Positions 35,001-45,983 of a stretch of 64,000 bases of DNA are shown piece by piece; the stretch's first letter is position 1, and every line of letters begins with the position of its first letter. The DNA is from Amoebophrya sp. A120. Lineage: Eukaryota > Sar > Dinophyceae > Syndiniales > Amoebophryaceae. The DNA lies in contig CAJINV010000001.1 of NCBI GenBank assembly GCA_905178155.1, forward strand, positions 486,637-550,636, given 5' to 3'. Below the pieces are notes generated by a model. The model worked only from the letters and a program-made list of their open reading frames with translations. It searched no databases and had not been told where the DNA came from. Both the position numbers and the translations under genes were made by a program.

Positions 35001-36696
35001 TGGAAGATCACCCCCTGCCGTCGCGGCTGCTCCGTCCACGCGCTCTTGTCGGGGGCCTCCGTCTCGAAGGCCGGCAGGCTCTGGCAGTAGGGCGGCTGCT
35101 TGCCCACAACGATGTCCGGGTAGCTTTTCTGCAGGTGCGGTCCGTACACGTCGACGGGCAGGTCGAAAGCCATGTTATCAAATGTAAAAGTGTCTGGGTC
35201 TGGAAGATTGGCATTTGTGATGCTAACTTTGGACTCTAGAAAAATCTGTATTGCATGACCAGCAAGAGGAGTCTAGTTTGTGCTACGCGGGGAGGGCGTT
35301 TGTCATGCGGAGTAGGCATCAGGAAGCCCGCTCAAAATCTGTGATGCGCGGTCGTGCATTACAGACATCCTGGATCATGCAAAACATGCATGACAAATCT
35401 CAGAATCTTCCAGACCCAGACATTTTTACAATTCATACATGTCGTGCAAGGCGTAAATCTTCTCCTCGTCCTCCGTGCCGTACAGAGCGACGGAAGGGTT
35501 TTTTCTGGTGGATTGTGACATCAAAACAGCCAGAGAAGCTTCGGTGTTGTTGTTCACAGCGTCTTCCTGTTGCGTCGGATGCGACAAAGAAGAGGATGAA
35601 ATTCCGCTTTTCCCGACGTGCATCTCCCGGTCGCAGTTCTTCAGAAAATCTTCATCTACTTCCGCGTCGAAGCTACCAGTTTTGATATTTTCGGTCGAAT
35701 ATTACAATGAAAAATGCCCCCACCCCCGAACTTGGGAGCGTTTGCATTGCAAACCTTTCCAAGTGAAACACTCGCCCTCTTGCATCTATCAGCGTCACAG
35801 GTTTCCAATCGTGAATAGCAGAAATTTGTACTGCAAAAGACCCCAGCGATGGCGGCGCTTGTCATGCAAGCCATGCGATACACGCCTAGACTCTGCATCA
35901 GAAAGATGCATACTCCTTTCATGCATGACAAAAAGTTTGCATTTGGATTAGGAAACTTCGCATCACAAATTTTTGCAACTTTGGGCGTGGGGGGCACTTT
36001 TCACTGTAATATCGAAAGTAGAATCCTTTCCGTGTACAGCTCGAAGCCTTTCCGCAGCATCGCAATGCCCAGTTCGACGCGGATCAGGGGGTCGTAGTAC
36101 ACGATCTCAGCCGACGTCAAAAACAGCTCCCCCACGCGGAACCACACTTCGGCACTGTTCACGTCCAGATCTAACGCGGCCAAGGCCTGGTTTTGCCACT
36201 CCATCAGCAGCGCGGGCGGGTCGTGCTTCTCCACCTCCTTGTTCACGCGCCGGACCCCCTTCTCCTTGATACCCAGCTCCGTGCCCTGGGGGCCCCACAG
36301 CACCAGCGCTTCCGCCAGCTGGTCCAGCGCGCGCCGCAGGTAGCCCGGGGCGGTCTTCGTGCTCCATTGCCGGATCCACTCTAGCCGGAGTTGCAGCAGC
36401 TCTTGTTCTGCGGATAGCGGGTGGGAATCCCTGCTTTCGTCTGGCTCTGGCTTTTTCAAAGTGGTCCCACTGATGCTGGTATCGTCTTCTTTGGCGAGAT
36501 CATAATTCTCGAGAAGCTTGTTTCGGGTAAGTTGTAGTTCTTGCTCTTCTTGATCCGTGTTGTCGTGGACCTGCCACGTACTTCCCAGCATGCGGAACGG
36601 CTGCACCGGGGGAGCGGCAAGAACGCCGGCCTGCACATTGACGAGAGGCAGGACATTGACGAGTGGAGCTACGAAAAAAAACGAAGGGCATCTCAT
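26044..36696 (-). CDS. Secreted 2OG-Fe(II) oxygenase-like protein, paralogue C
   Basis: About 1,050 residues spread over 10.6 kb. ATG at 36696, hydrophobic N-terminus (FFFVAPLVNVLPLVNVQAG), then MLGSTWQVHD, ALDLDVNSAEVWFRVGEL, HPLKKWYGINSLQ, RVECNLHVLA, a long Lys/Ser linker, SEETIDDLADTAV, QVLGMDVETVLNKKASLF and the oxygenase-like part (HPVHTHHSGIVSC, FLDPRGK, APFHQPYYVFPKK, PSWLVHQVPPHGKE); stop at 26044. Seven introners, one of them carrying a 5.4 kb LINE, come out in frame; a further intron at about 26640-26885 is not precisely placed. At the position of the H-x-D Asp in A and B this copy has Ser (HTHHSG), so catalysis may differ or be lost. Confidence 0.75.
26196..26505 (-). mobile_element. 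Introner, family IV
   Basis: 310 bp; TIR TGTCAGGATCGAAATCGACA at both ends, TAT/ATA ends, TSD cctct/cttct. Splits the FPKK-GDVVCF motif of paralogue C. Confidence 0.85.
26750..26803. repeat. Three-copy 18-bp tandem repeat
   Basis: Unit TGCGCCTATGGATACAAC repeated about three times within the unresolved intron of paralogue C. Confidence 0.85.
27138..27391 (-). mobile_element. Introner, family I
   Basis: 254 bp, TSD gtact/gtgct, TAT/ATA ends. Removal joins ERTENEA to RGRSDLVQEF in frame. Confidence 0.86.
29836..30960 (-). CDS. LINE RNase H-like region
   Basis: Frame overlapping the end of the RT frame by about 128 nt. It shows an RNase H pattern: DSFDAECIGLIQQL (Glu in helix A), FFLDSNSIVQAL (Asp) and FRWTPGHCGQIANDCADH (His and the last Asp). 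Downstream are Cys/His-containing segments. In the intact element this was probably in one polyprotein with the RT, so the frame change at about 30833-30960 is either a mutation or a frameshift site. Confidence 0.75.
   Translation of the reverse strand: MGTEARVNYKRKQPGEGSFPDPVWISGAYICAPLEDVQTDSFDAECIGLIQQLKEIEQKIRTSPHIKHMLRRFYFFLDSNSIVQALECFNDSSNEMIHCIMKHMEQIQAACIGEKPNEEEEVWFHFRWTPGHCGQIANDCADHLTNIYKEMWGDGVQDYSDEAERPIYKKMITAPILRRLLLKRILAENLEKSSSASEYLRERAKSLGGFRPPVGVFPNRGSELLYFWIWLGIAPQPHLGCGEILFVDGKMQQKRSKCLKAHQCGVDHILFECPEVKKPRVRHFGFESCPPTIGRELLRNPRRVLGFVVDEEAKLTHDFFRERVGNCIEKIGSTIEKAAKQHEKLPNSYEKMDAMAGSFVFTDKIPAKYLTRRR
30833..33000 (-). CDS. LINE reverse transcriptase, 5'-truncated
   Basis: Open frame of about 720 codons, with no own start because the element is truncated. 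RT blocks in order: LECNKSPGRDGVTHELVKAL (domain 0/1), NDNEAGFDVVSHQKLL (motif A, D..E..FD), LSPGMPQGSPFSGGCFN (motif B), QAQYSDDNSQ (motif C, Y-x-DD form) and a thumb-like helical region. All catalytic Asp residues appear intact. The stop at 30833 lies inside the sequence that codes the RNase H region in another frame. Confidence 0.85.
33154..33404 (-). mobile_element. Introner, family I
   Basis: 251 bp, exact TSD tttcg. Removal gives GMDVETVLNKK, aligning with GVDIEQVLNKK in B, where the site is empty. Confidence 0.88.
33466..33776 (-). mobile_element. Introner, family IV
   Basis: 311 bp; TIR GTCAGGTTTGAAATCGACAA, TAT/ATA ends, exact TSD taggc. Removal gives QLLAYVEAVAIQ, aligning with SVVAALESVALG in A. 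Confidence 0.88.
35176..35437 (-). mobile_element. Introner, family I
   Basis: 262 bp, exact TSD catgt, TAT/ATA ends. Confidence 0.88.
35700..36011 (-). mobile_element. Introner, family II variant
   Basis: 312 bp; TIR core AAAAATGCCCCCACCCCCG against GGCGTGGGGGGCACTTTT, TAT/ATA ends, exact TSD tcgaa. Confidence 0.85.
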
Positions 36697-37157
36697 CCTT
36701 GGCTTTCAATCAAAACAGAGGCCGCGAAAAGAGCAATTGGAAAAGATCTGATCACTCGTGACTGGTACTAGTGCAGCACGGTGAAAAACATGTAGCTCAT
36801 GTGGCCGGTAAGCAGCTTAAGCAGAACATTTTAGTTCGCGGCACAAAGGGTCGCGTATACCGCATGGTGATCTGCAGATGCGCATAGTTCATGCCCAATA
36901 AGCTTTTACTTTCTTTCGTTCGCTGCAAAAAGCGATGCAATGCTCTAGGTCTTCTTACCACGAACACACAAAGCATTCCCGAAAGAGCAAGCCGATCAGA
37001 ATCCCGTCAGTGCCAACATCTTCTCTATGTTGGAAGGGATGCAAGTAAAAGGCCGCCATGATGCGCTCGGCCGAGATGCATTCGTGTGGTTGCGCTTTGG
37101 GAGTAGCTGATCCGTCGGTTGGAAAGGAAATGGAAAATAATGATGAGATGTCATACA
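36697..37157. other. Intergenic, nothing firm
   Basis: Between oxygenase C and the stop of the giant secreted gene. A 67-codon minus frame (36955-37158) has no known domain. Confidence 0.45.
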
Positions 37158-40100
37158 CTACTCATTCCATGACATGATAGAAATGGCATGCTCAGCAAAA
37201 CCGGGCTTCCGATGATTCCACTGGTCAGACAAACAGGGTTCTTCGGTTATTCTTCGCGTCTCCGCAGGCGACGACTTACTTTCAACAACACTTCTTGGGG
37301 CGTCCAAGTCCATATCTTTCCATTATGTGTATCTTCCACGACCTCCCCAATGACCTCCTTGAATGCCTTTTTCATTTTATCGCTGACACTGTCCAACTGC
37401 TCTTCCTCTTTCTTCGGCTCCTTTGACGTACCAGCGTCAACTGCTTCGCCGCCAGATGGTGGGGTAGTAGCTTTCTCACACGCACTTTCTGCAGTCACAA
37501 CCGCTTCTTGTTGCAACAACGCAACGAGGCTGTCAGCAAACAGGAACCCTGCGGCAGGACTACCCAGCATCCCCCACAGCGGCCCAGTGCTTTCCAGAAT
37601 GTCCCGCAAGCTGTTCCACACGATGTCGAGCTGTGGAGTGCGTAACTGAAGCCAGCCAACATCGAAGTCCGGCTGGCGGAAGACGTCGGAGATGAACAGC
37701 TCGGCTGTAGAAGGAGGCAAATCCGTGACATAAGTGTCCTCGCCGCTGTAGCCCTTTGCGCCGAACGAACCCCACAAAAAGCCCTGCAACAGCGGCTGCC
37801 TCCAAAGATCCATGAAAAGCGGAAAGAACGCGAAAGCAAAAGCGATGTACTTTTGGCAGCGCAACTTTTCTGGCTTCGACCCGTCACCGTTGATGCGCCA
37901 GGGTGTTTTCTCGTGGTCCTTGAAAGTCTCGAGGAAGGTGGTTGCAACATCGCGATCGCTAGGAAAGAGCATCTTTTTCCTTGTATCCCACCGGTCGAAA
38001 GCCCTGGGTGGTCCGACCTCGTCACGAAGAAAAAGGTACGACTCAATGGCGCCCTGAATGGCCGCCCTCATGAGGCCCCCAAGCGGGGCGAATCTGCCCT
38101 TTATCAGAGGCAGCGGCATGCCCAGAACGCCGTTGACCAATATGGGGATGCGCTCGCCACCCGCCAGAAACAGTGACGATGCTCCCGCCGCCTTCGTTAC
38201 AAGGTCAGTAGATGTCCCCGGCGAGCCTGTGAAAGTGGTCACCGCCTTGTTCGCAAAATCGTGCTCGAACTTATACCCTGCGGCGTCGCAGAAGTTGCCG
38301 CCTAATAAAGGGTGCAAGAGTGTGGTGATTCGAACCAAATTCCCAAATATTTCGTCGTGGCAGCAGCTCAGTAGGCACTCGTCGAACGAAAGTTGTGGAA
38401 ATGTTGAACCTGCTTCTTCTACGTCAGCTGGGGGTTGGAGCCGCTTGATACATGCGAAGTCACACGTGTGCAACGACCACCCACAAGCGTCATAAGGTGT
38501 CAACGCGGCTACTTCCCAATTTGGGACTTTTAAAGCAATTGTACTCACTAACCCGAATGCAGCTTCGAAGGCCACTAGCACGCTGAAGGGATGTTCTGCT
38601 GGTAGTTGTGGACAGTCGTCTTTCTTCTCCGACAGCAGTTCTGCTTTTGCGTAAGAAATACCCACCTGCTGCGCAAAGCCACCGAATTTCTCGGTAGACG
38701 GGAGACCTAGCCTGTACATGCAGTCCGTGCCCTCCTGTGAAATCTTGTCCAGCAACAAAACTCCGGCCTGCATCCAGCCTCGTCGGAATTTGAATTGCGG
38801 ACCCGGGTGCCACTCCGTAGGAATTAAGCTGGCTTCACCATCCTTCTTGGCCCTAGCGCAAGGGCCAAGCAAGTCATCAATGAGATTAGAAATGCTGGTA
38901 GTAATGGTTGCGGTTGAGCCCTCCATCGGGTCGTTTTTGGGGAAGCGCACACAAACGCGGACTGGCTGCGCCACAGAGGGATGAAGTCGGCACATGTTGC
39001 GTATTTGCACAAATTCCCGCGCCTCCTCGGAACCTGTCGGGTCGCAAGTAGATGTCGCGGCCGTGGCATCCGGCTCCTTCAACAAGCATTTCATCATGTT
39101 GCGCGACTCAATGAACTCGCAGTTCTCCAATTCGCAGAGCCGTCGAGCGCCACCTTCGTTGCTTGGCGTGGCTATCAAGTTGCCCTTCTGCACCGCATTC
39201 CAACTCCGGGGATCTCCCGCGATCCACAGTGGCCCGCCATCGATTAACGACCACGTGCTCTCCGAAAGCCATCGTCCGATCAAGTCCCTCGAATACCGCA
39301 CGAAAAGGTTCGCGTTGCTGCGAAGATGTGACGCAGAAGCAAGAATGGTGCTCTTACTGTTCGGATTCTGGCTCGAGGAAGCGGAACTTGCTGGCTCAGA
39401 CCACAAAAAATTGAAGTGCGTAATTAAATCCCCAAGACGTTCTGAAACTGTGCTTTTGTCGCCGCTTCCACGACCAGTACCAGCAGCTATACCGCGGATG
39501 AAAAGATTTATCACGCTCCGCTGCGCCGTCAAAATTTCGTCCAATACGCCAGCGTCTGCCTGAACTTGGCCCCGAACTTTTGCCTGTGCGTTTTCATCGG
39601 CTTCGCCTTTCTTTTCCTCCAGCAATGCTTGCAGGAACGGGAACAAGTAGGTCACGCCGCGAAGTGGGCTCTTCCTCTGCGCCTCGTTCTCCGGTCGAAT
39701 GGGCTGGAAATCATAGTACAGCTTTGGAACGTTGAGCGGGTTTCGAAAAGTGCGCGTCCCAACGAAGTTCAAGCCCATTTGCCACTGCCACTGCAAATCC
39801 AAATCAGGTACGCTACTAGAACCCAGAATCGTTCCCGGCGGGGGCGACTCCATCCGCAAAACGCCAAGTGCTCCATTGTTGAGAAAATTGATGCCCGCAT
39901 CACGATTTCCCGAGGCCATCACGATACAAGACGCGAGACGCCGCACGCCGTCGTTCTTCCAAATCCGCTCTTTCAGCTTCTCCTCCTCCCTCGGTTTGCC
40001 CGTCGCTGCCATCAATTCCCTAGACTTGCGCAAGACACTCTTCTCGAGACACATGGAGAAAATCGCGTCGTCTGTAAACCCAGGAGTGGACGAGTCCGAT

Positions 40101-43100
40101 CCAGCCACCACACCTGGCCCCATCGCTCTCAGGTCCTTGAGTAGACCCTGGGGGTCTTCCTGGAGATTCGCCCAAGGACACACAGCAGGACCCCCCGAAC
40201 CCGAAGACAAAGCTGTAAATTTTTTCCACTGACCCAACTTTTCCTCGAGCCATTGCGGGCAGAACAATGCGTCGTAGAGTTCCGGTGTGCATTTGATGCA
40301 TTTGCTGTCCACTGCCCGGGTGTCAGCGACAAGAATTGCTGAAAGTCGGTAGGTTTTCTGCTCCTTGTAATCAGCTGGCGCAAATGACCACTCCACGCAT
40401 TTGTTCTTGTCTTGGTCATGGAAGCACCGGCACACGTCGGAGAATTTAAATGAGGACGGCAGCGTCGGTGATTGTACCTGGCTGGTGCCCGTCGCCGTCG
40501 GGGTCGTCTTCGTCACCCCTGAAGCATCATCTTCGGACGCCTGTTGTTCCGAAAATTCGAAATCGATGCTCATGCCCGGTTTGATGTGGTATGCTTGAAG
40601 TTGGGGTAGTTCGGAGGACTCTGGATCAACTGGAGTATTGCTGATCCTCAACAACAGTAGTTTCAGATCGACGATATGGTTATCGGTAAGCGTTATAGCG
40701 GTCTGGCGTTCTTTCTCATTTGGCGGGCATGCGAGTTTTGCAGCATTATGATCTTGCTTTTGTTCAGGAAAAAGCTGGCGAAGGACAATCTGAGCTGCTG
40801 CAATCTGTGGATATTCACCACCCGCCTCACCGGATTTCAGATCTGCGTCTACGAGAGGAAGATACATGTTCTTTGGCGCTATCAAAGCTTTGTTCCATGG
40901 TGCAATCCACTTTCTCATTGCTCGCTTGTTATTATTTATGAATCCTTCAACGTTGCGCTCGTTCATCAGCTCCTCGAGTTCCAGCGGATAGACAATTACG
41001 GGTCCAGGAGTTTTATCGTCTTTGCAAACAGACTCGCTGCCTGCAGCGACGCAAAAATCCAGCGTTTTCGTGGTGAAGTCAATTTTCTCCGAGCGAAGAT
41101 CTAGCGAGAACCCGCTGAAAAACGATTCTGACGGAGAACTCGCTCCCGCGAACCAGCTGCGCACGGGAGCAATTGCCGCAGCCAACGACAAAGCGCCGGA
41201 CCCGCTCTGTGCTTGCGTCTGCTCCAGTTGCCGCTGCCTTTCGCGTGCAGCTTTCACTTGCTCGACGAATGCAGCAGACAACTTTTCGGACCAACTTGTT
41301 CCACTCCTAACCCCAGCTTCTAGTAACGTCGAACCTCGCGGCGGTACATCCCCGGAGAGGTGCACTTCCTCCGTCTCGGTCGCATCGACGGATTGCGCTG
41401 TTTGTGCAGGGTTAAGGGGAGCCATGGAGGAGAGTTCCTTGCTTGCAGTTTTCCCAGAACCAGTGGTCCTGCTTCCAGTGATGGTGTACAACGGCACTTC
41501 CAAGATGTACGCCCCCAAGTCAACAAAACTACTGTAGAGGCAGCCTATTCCTCTTGTAAACGCAGACGAAATGGCCCGCCCTGCTCCCACGACGAAGTCG
41601 ATCGGGCCCCATTCGTGTGGAAAGGTTGATGCGGAGGCAGGATGTGATTTCGGCGTGTGTTCAGAATTACCCGCCGGAGAAATGTTTTTTGCTCCGGCTG
41701 TGGTCGACGACGAATGCTGGCTGTAAGTCGGCTCAACTCCTGTGCGCGACTTTTCGGTTGTTGACAGCGCTGCTGTTGGTGAGGACTTCTCCGGATCCTT
41801 GTACTCTGCAGGAGCTCTGAGATCCTCATGGCTCCTGCCTGCCTGCCTGCCTGCCTGTACCCTTTACTACTGCGCTTTCGACGTGGCCCGCTCGTTCTGG
41901 CGGCGCAGCATCGTCCCGGACCGAAACTGCCGGCTCCGACTTTTTCCCCGCGTATGTCATGCGTGCCCCGGTGGCGCCGTTGTCGGTCGCGGCGTTTTTG
42001 TCCAACGAATCCTCTTCCATCGCGTCGCTCGTCTCAATCGTTACAACGACCGTCGGCTTCCTGTTGGCATTGCCGCCGGAAGTCGAGCCCAGCACGTTGA
42101 AGCCCGCGCGACCGCCGCCAGAAGTCAAGGATCTTCGCGTTTTGGTAGATGCAGAAGTACTTCTTTTCACTGGAGAGGAGGAAGACAATGCAGCGCTGGA
42201 ATCTTCGAGGTTGTTTTCTCTTCCATCATCCCCACTGAAACTCGCAGCTCCTGTGTACTCGTCCACCTTCCTTTTGTGCTTGATCATATCCTCCACCGAA
42301 AGGTAGTTCGCGTGGTCGAGGCCCTTCTCGTCAAGCTGCCCGGCCGCAACACCTAGCGTCCCATCTGGTAAAAATGAAAAATCGACTCTGGCAGTCGTTG
42401 GTTGGTCCAGGTCCGTGAAGTGCCCCTGTTGCACGCCACCTGATTCTTGCCCAGCACCAAAGGAGCCGCCTGCGGCCGGGTCGCCATGGTCAAAAGACAC
42501 TCGTTGGCCTTTTCCGTTGAAATACGCCGTGAAAGAAGGCGGGACATCTTCAGGAAGAGCGGGTCTTCCAGTTGATTTTGCATCTTGTTGAACGGCACCC
42601 TTCTTCACCTGAACATCAGTGGAAGAAGTGGTGGATGGAGCTCCGGCACTGTGTACTGGAGACGGCGGCGCAGCACCAGCTGGATCGGAAGATTTTTCGT
42701 TCTTCACCGCTGCGGTCGTACTGGACGCGGCCGCGATCGACGTGTCGTGGCTACTCTGGTCGTCCACCTTTCGTACGACTGGAGCAGCGACGTGTGCCTT
42801 TGAATCCTCGCGCGGAACTCCGTGACCGGGGTGCAGCTTCTCGCCTTCCAAATTCTTATTAGCATGGCTCTCGTCAGAACTCGAGGCAGTGACGACGTGC
42901 GGTCGAGCGTCGACTTGAAAATCCAAAGTCGAAGATGGCGCAGTTGCTGAACCAGATGATGGAGTGGTTGTAACGGCAGCAAGCCTTTTCCCTTGTTTAT
43001 CAGGCGCCGAGGAGGTGTCACTACTGGTAGAAGTCTCTCCTGAGGCCGCTGCGAAGTTGTGGTCCCATGTAGAAGTTGTGGTCCCGCCACTTAATGTTTT

Positions 43101-43196
43101 CGAGGAACCTGCGGCGTCGAAATCTCCATGTCGTGGCGGATCTAGTGCGAGTCCGCCGATTGTAAGGACGAAAAACAAAATCAGCAACACCCGCAT
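37158..43196 (-). CDS. Very large secreted/surface protein, split by a microsatellite frameshift
   Basis: Two long frames, 41826-43196 and 37280-41850, read through the same region but are offset at a (CAGG)n run near 41834-41857; one repeat unit fewer would fuse them into about 1,980 residues. ATG at 43196 opens a signal sequence (MRVLLILFFVLTIGGLALDP). The first ~450 residues are Ser/Thr/Ala-rich (mucin-like); the rest is a mixed globular region with scattered Cys (CRCFHDQDKNKCVEWSF, DSKCIKCTPE). A 59-bp GTAAGT...CAG intron (37221-37279) leads to a last exon of 20 codons ending SIMSWNE. No introners in 6 kb, in sharp contrast to the neighbours. No family recognised. The frame break could be an assembly error, a polymorphism or an unseen intron. 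Confidence 0.65.
41834..41857. repeat. CAGG tetranucleotide microsatellite at the frame junction
   Basis: About five CAGG units on the coding strand. Upstream of it one frame runs to a stop three codons later; downstream the other frame is already open and has been open through the repeat. Confidence 0.8.
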
Positions 43197-43869
43197 CGGT
43201 GAAAAGAGCCGTGTGCTGCGCAAGCAATGCTTGTTCCCGAGCGATTTCATCTCGCAACTCGTAGTTTTGCTCGTCCTTCTGCTCACTTGCCTGCGCAGAA
43301 AGAACGAAGGAGACGGAAAGAGCAAGAGGAAAAAGGTTACAACTTCTAAGCAAAAGCGACTAAAAATTTTATCAGGGCGGGCAACCTCGGTGAATTGCCA
43401 TTAACATATACGAGCATCCATTGGGTGTACAGGTAGAAGAAGTGTCATCTCGATCAATACTTTTCGTCTTGTTTTATGTCGATATTAACAAACAAGTCGT
43501 CAATACCTAGCTACTTAGCCGGTGAGTAAGAGTCATGTTTAAGCCAAAAAGAAACAGCTGAAACCGTAAACGTAACCGCGCAACGTTGCAAAAAATAAAA
43601 AACAATAATCTCGATCTTCTTGCGAACATGCAATGCCCGCGAACAGCAGGTTCCGACTACTTAAGATCCCTTGAGCGCCCTCGGTCTGGCAAACAAACAA
43701 GTGAAATTTCGCGAGCCCGGCGGCATGCGCTTTCAGAAAAACAGTGCTATGGTGCGGTCCACAAAAGTGCATTGACAAGAGTCGTGGCCCCATCGAGGTT
43801 GTACAGATGTACAAGAGTTGGATCTCCACACCACTGAAAAGAAAATGATGCATTTTTTGCGTCGTGCTT

Positions 43870-45983
43870 TCAATCTTCATTCCATGAACTGACAAAAATG
43901 GCATGCTCAGCCAAAGCGGGCTTCTGATCATTTTTCGCCCGCACCTTGCTCACACTAACCGGACTTTCCGATTTGCAACATTTGGTGGATTCCGCGGCAT
44001 CCACCGAGGCGGCTGCGTGGCCCAGCGGTTCCCGCCCACGCTCGGCCGGCGGTACACCCAGGTCTTCGCCCGTTTCGGGTGCGACGGCTGGTTCTTCCGC
44101 GCGTCGCGCACGCCCACCTTCGTCAGGAGCTGTTCCGTGATCGGGTCCACCTTCGTGCGCGGTCGATCGTACAAAGCCATCCGCGATCGCTCCTGGAAGT
44201 CGTAGGGCAGGCGCCGCCCAAACTGCTGGCGGATTTGGAACCACCGGCGGTCGCCGCGGAGCTCGTTGTGCTGATCGAGGATCAAATTTACGTCGTGGGC
44301 CTTGCAGCCCGCCTTCTCCGCCAGCAGTCGTTTCGCCTCGGCGCAAAACACCAAGCGGCAGTTGGACTGCAGCTCGCGCGGCGTCATAGCCCGGAGGACC
44401 CGAATGACCATGTCGCACTGGCGAAGGTCCATCAAAATGAAAAATCCCCCCTCGTCCCCATATGAAAATGGAAACTTCTGCTGCTGATTTGCGTACACAA
44501 ATCCGACTTGTCTTGCACTAAGGCGCTGCGGCTAGATCCGCAGCCTAGGTGGGAGCGCGCAGGCCTAGCTGTTCAGCATTGCAAACGGCTACCCTCTAGG
44601 ACCAACAGCATGCTAAATCGCTTCCACAATTGGGCGGATGCCTCTGCACTTGTCCTCTTGCAAGACAAACCTGATCTGTGGTCACAAATCAGCAACACAA
44701 ATTTTCGGAAACATACCTTTTCAATATGGGGAGGGGGGATTTTTCCTCTCAGTAAGCTCCATCATCTGTTCCCGGGGCGGCAGCTCGCCGAAAAACCCCT
44801 CCTGCTTCTTCCGCTCCATATCAAATGCAAAAGTATCTGGGTCTGGAATGCTGCCGGGTTTGTCATGCATATTTTGCATAATCCGCGATGTCTGTAATGC
44901 ATGGCCTAGCATCGCAGATTTTTAGTGGGCTTCCTGATGCCTATTCCGCATGACAAATGCCCTCCCCGCGTAGAACAAACTAGACTCCTCTTGCTGGTCA
45001 TGCAATACAGATTTTTTTAGAGTCCAAAGTTAGCATCACAAGCTCCAACCTTCCAGACCCAGACATTTTTGCATTTGATACTCGAGAAACGTTTGCAACT
45101 TCGGTAACAGTTCGCGCATCTTGAGTTGGTATTCCAAGAACCGCGCGAACGTCCAAACCTCGCCCTCCATCAACACGGCGGTGAGTTTGGAAAAAAACTC
45201 CCGCTCGTTCAGCACTGGCCCGGTCGGGTTCACCTTGTCCCACGCCTCGCTTGCTTTCTCCGAGATCTGCTCCACGAGAAGGCTCTGCTGGTTCAGCGCG
45301 GTTTTCGTGGCCGCGGACACGCGGGCGAGGAGACCGGGAGTGGTAGTGGGACTGCTGGTGCTCGTGGTTCTCGATTCTGGGTCCACTTCGCCTAGCGATG
45401 AGCTTTCTTTCAAGCGTGATAAATTTTCCGCGCTTGTCTCCCTGGTTTTGTTCGCAGTTGTTGTACCGAAATCGAAAACACTTTCGTCTTCGAAAATGCT
45501 TCGCTGCGACTGCCCCGCCGAGCCAGCTTGTTCACTTCTTTCTGCAATCGCGCCCATTGATGATATATTCGAGTGAGTAGTAGCGCATTGGCGAGTGTAT
45601 TCTGCCCTCTCTGCTGCGGACGGGATGTTCCTGAGCTCCGTGGGATCCGGAACGAATGGTGGGAAAATGCGGTCAGAAGACACCTTCGGATAGGAGAGCG
45701 ACTGCCTTGTTTCACGCTGGTTTAAGGAACTATGTTCGGTCGAGGCAGCTGGGAAACCATGGATGTGCGCGCGCGGGTCGGTGCAAGCCATCACGTTCAC
45801 GCCAAGCGACACACCAACGGCGCGGGGCCGGTTCGCCGCGGACAGGATGCTGCTCCGCTGTCTCGGGCGCGGGATATTGCAAATGCCGCGATGGACGGTG
45901 CGTGAGCTGGAACTAGAGCAATGAACGCAAGAAGTGGCCTTAGTGACCGCTGGCGCTTTTATGGCCATCATGTTTCGCTGCAT
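43870..45983 (-). CDS. SRP54 M-domain-like protein with an organelle-type presequence
   Basis: ATG at 45983 is chosen (others lie at 45971 and 45968). The N-terminus is rich in Arg, Ser and Ala without acids, like a mitochondrial presequence, followed by a low-complexity Ser/Thr region. After removing two introners the C-terminal half reads FARFLEYQLKMRELLPKLQT, GFFGELPPREQMMDLRQCDM, VIRVLRAMTPRELQS, a basic helix with AEAKRLLAEKAG and HDVNLILDQHNELR. This is the order of an SRP54/Ffh M domain (SMTP-E, basic helix, VN-LL-Q). No NG GTPase domain is present. The frame ends near 43950, but an overlapping frame ends in KPALAEHAIFVSSWNED; the 3' splice is unresolved. A role in organelle membrane-protein biogenesis is inference. 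Confidence 0.6.
44434..44757 (-). mobile_element. Introner, family II, diverged ends
   Basis: About 324 bp; TIR core AAAATCCCCCCTCGTCCCCA against ATATGGGGAGGGGGGATTTT. Flanking repeat tccatc; the TAT/ATA ends are not clear. Removal gives EQMMDLRQCD in frame. Confidence 0.78.
44819..45080 (-). mobile_element. Introner, family I
   Basis: 262 bp, TSD ctcca/ctcga, TAT/ATA ends. Removal gives TFLERKKQEGFFG. Confidence 0.86.

Noticed and set aside
37247..37279. The long frame's own stop at 37247 as the end of the giant gene
   Set aside because: A strong GTAAGT at 37279 and a CAG acceptor at 37221-37223 give an in-phase 59-bp intron to an exon whose tail is shared with a second gene.
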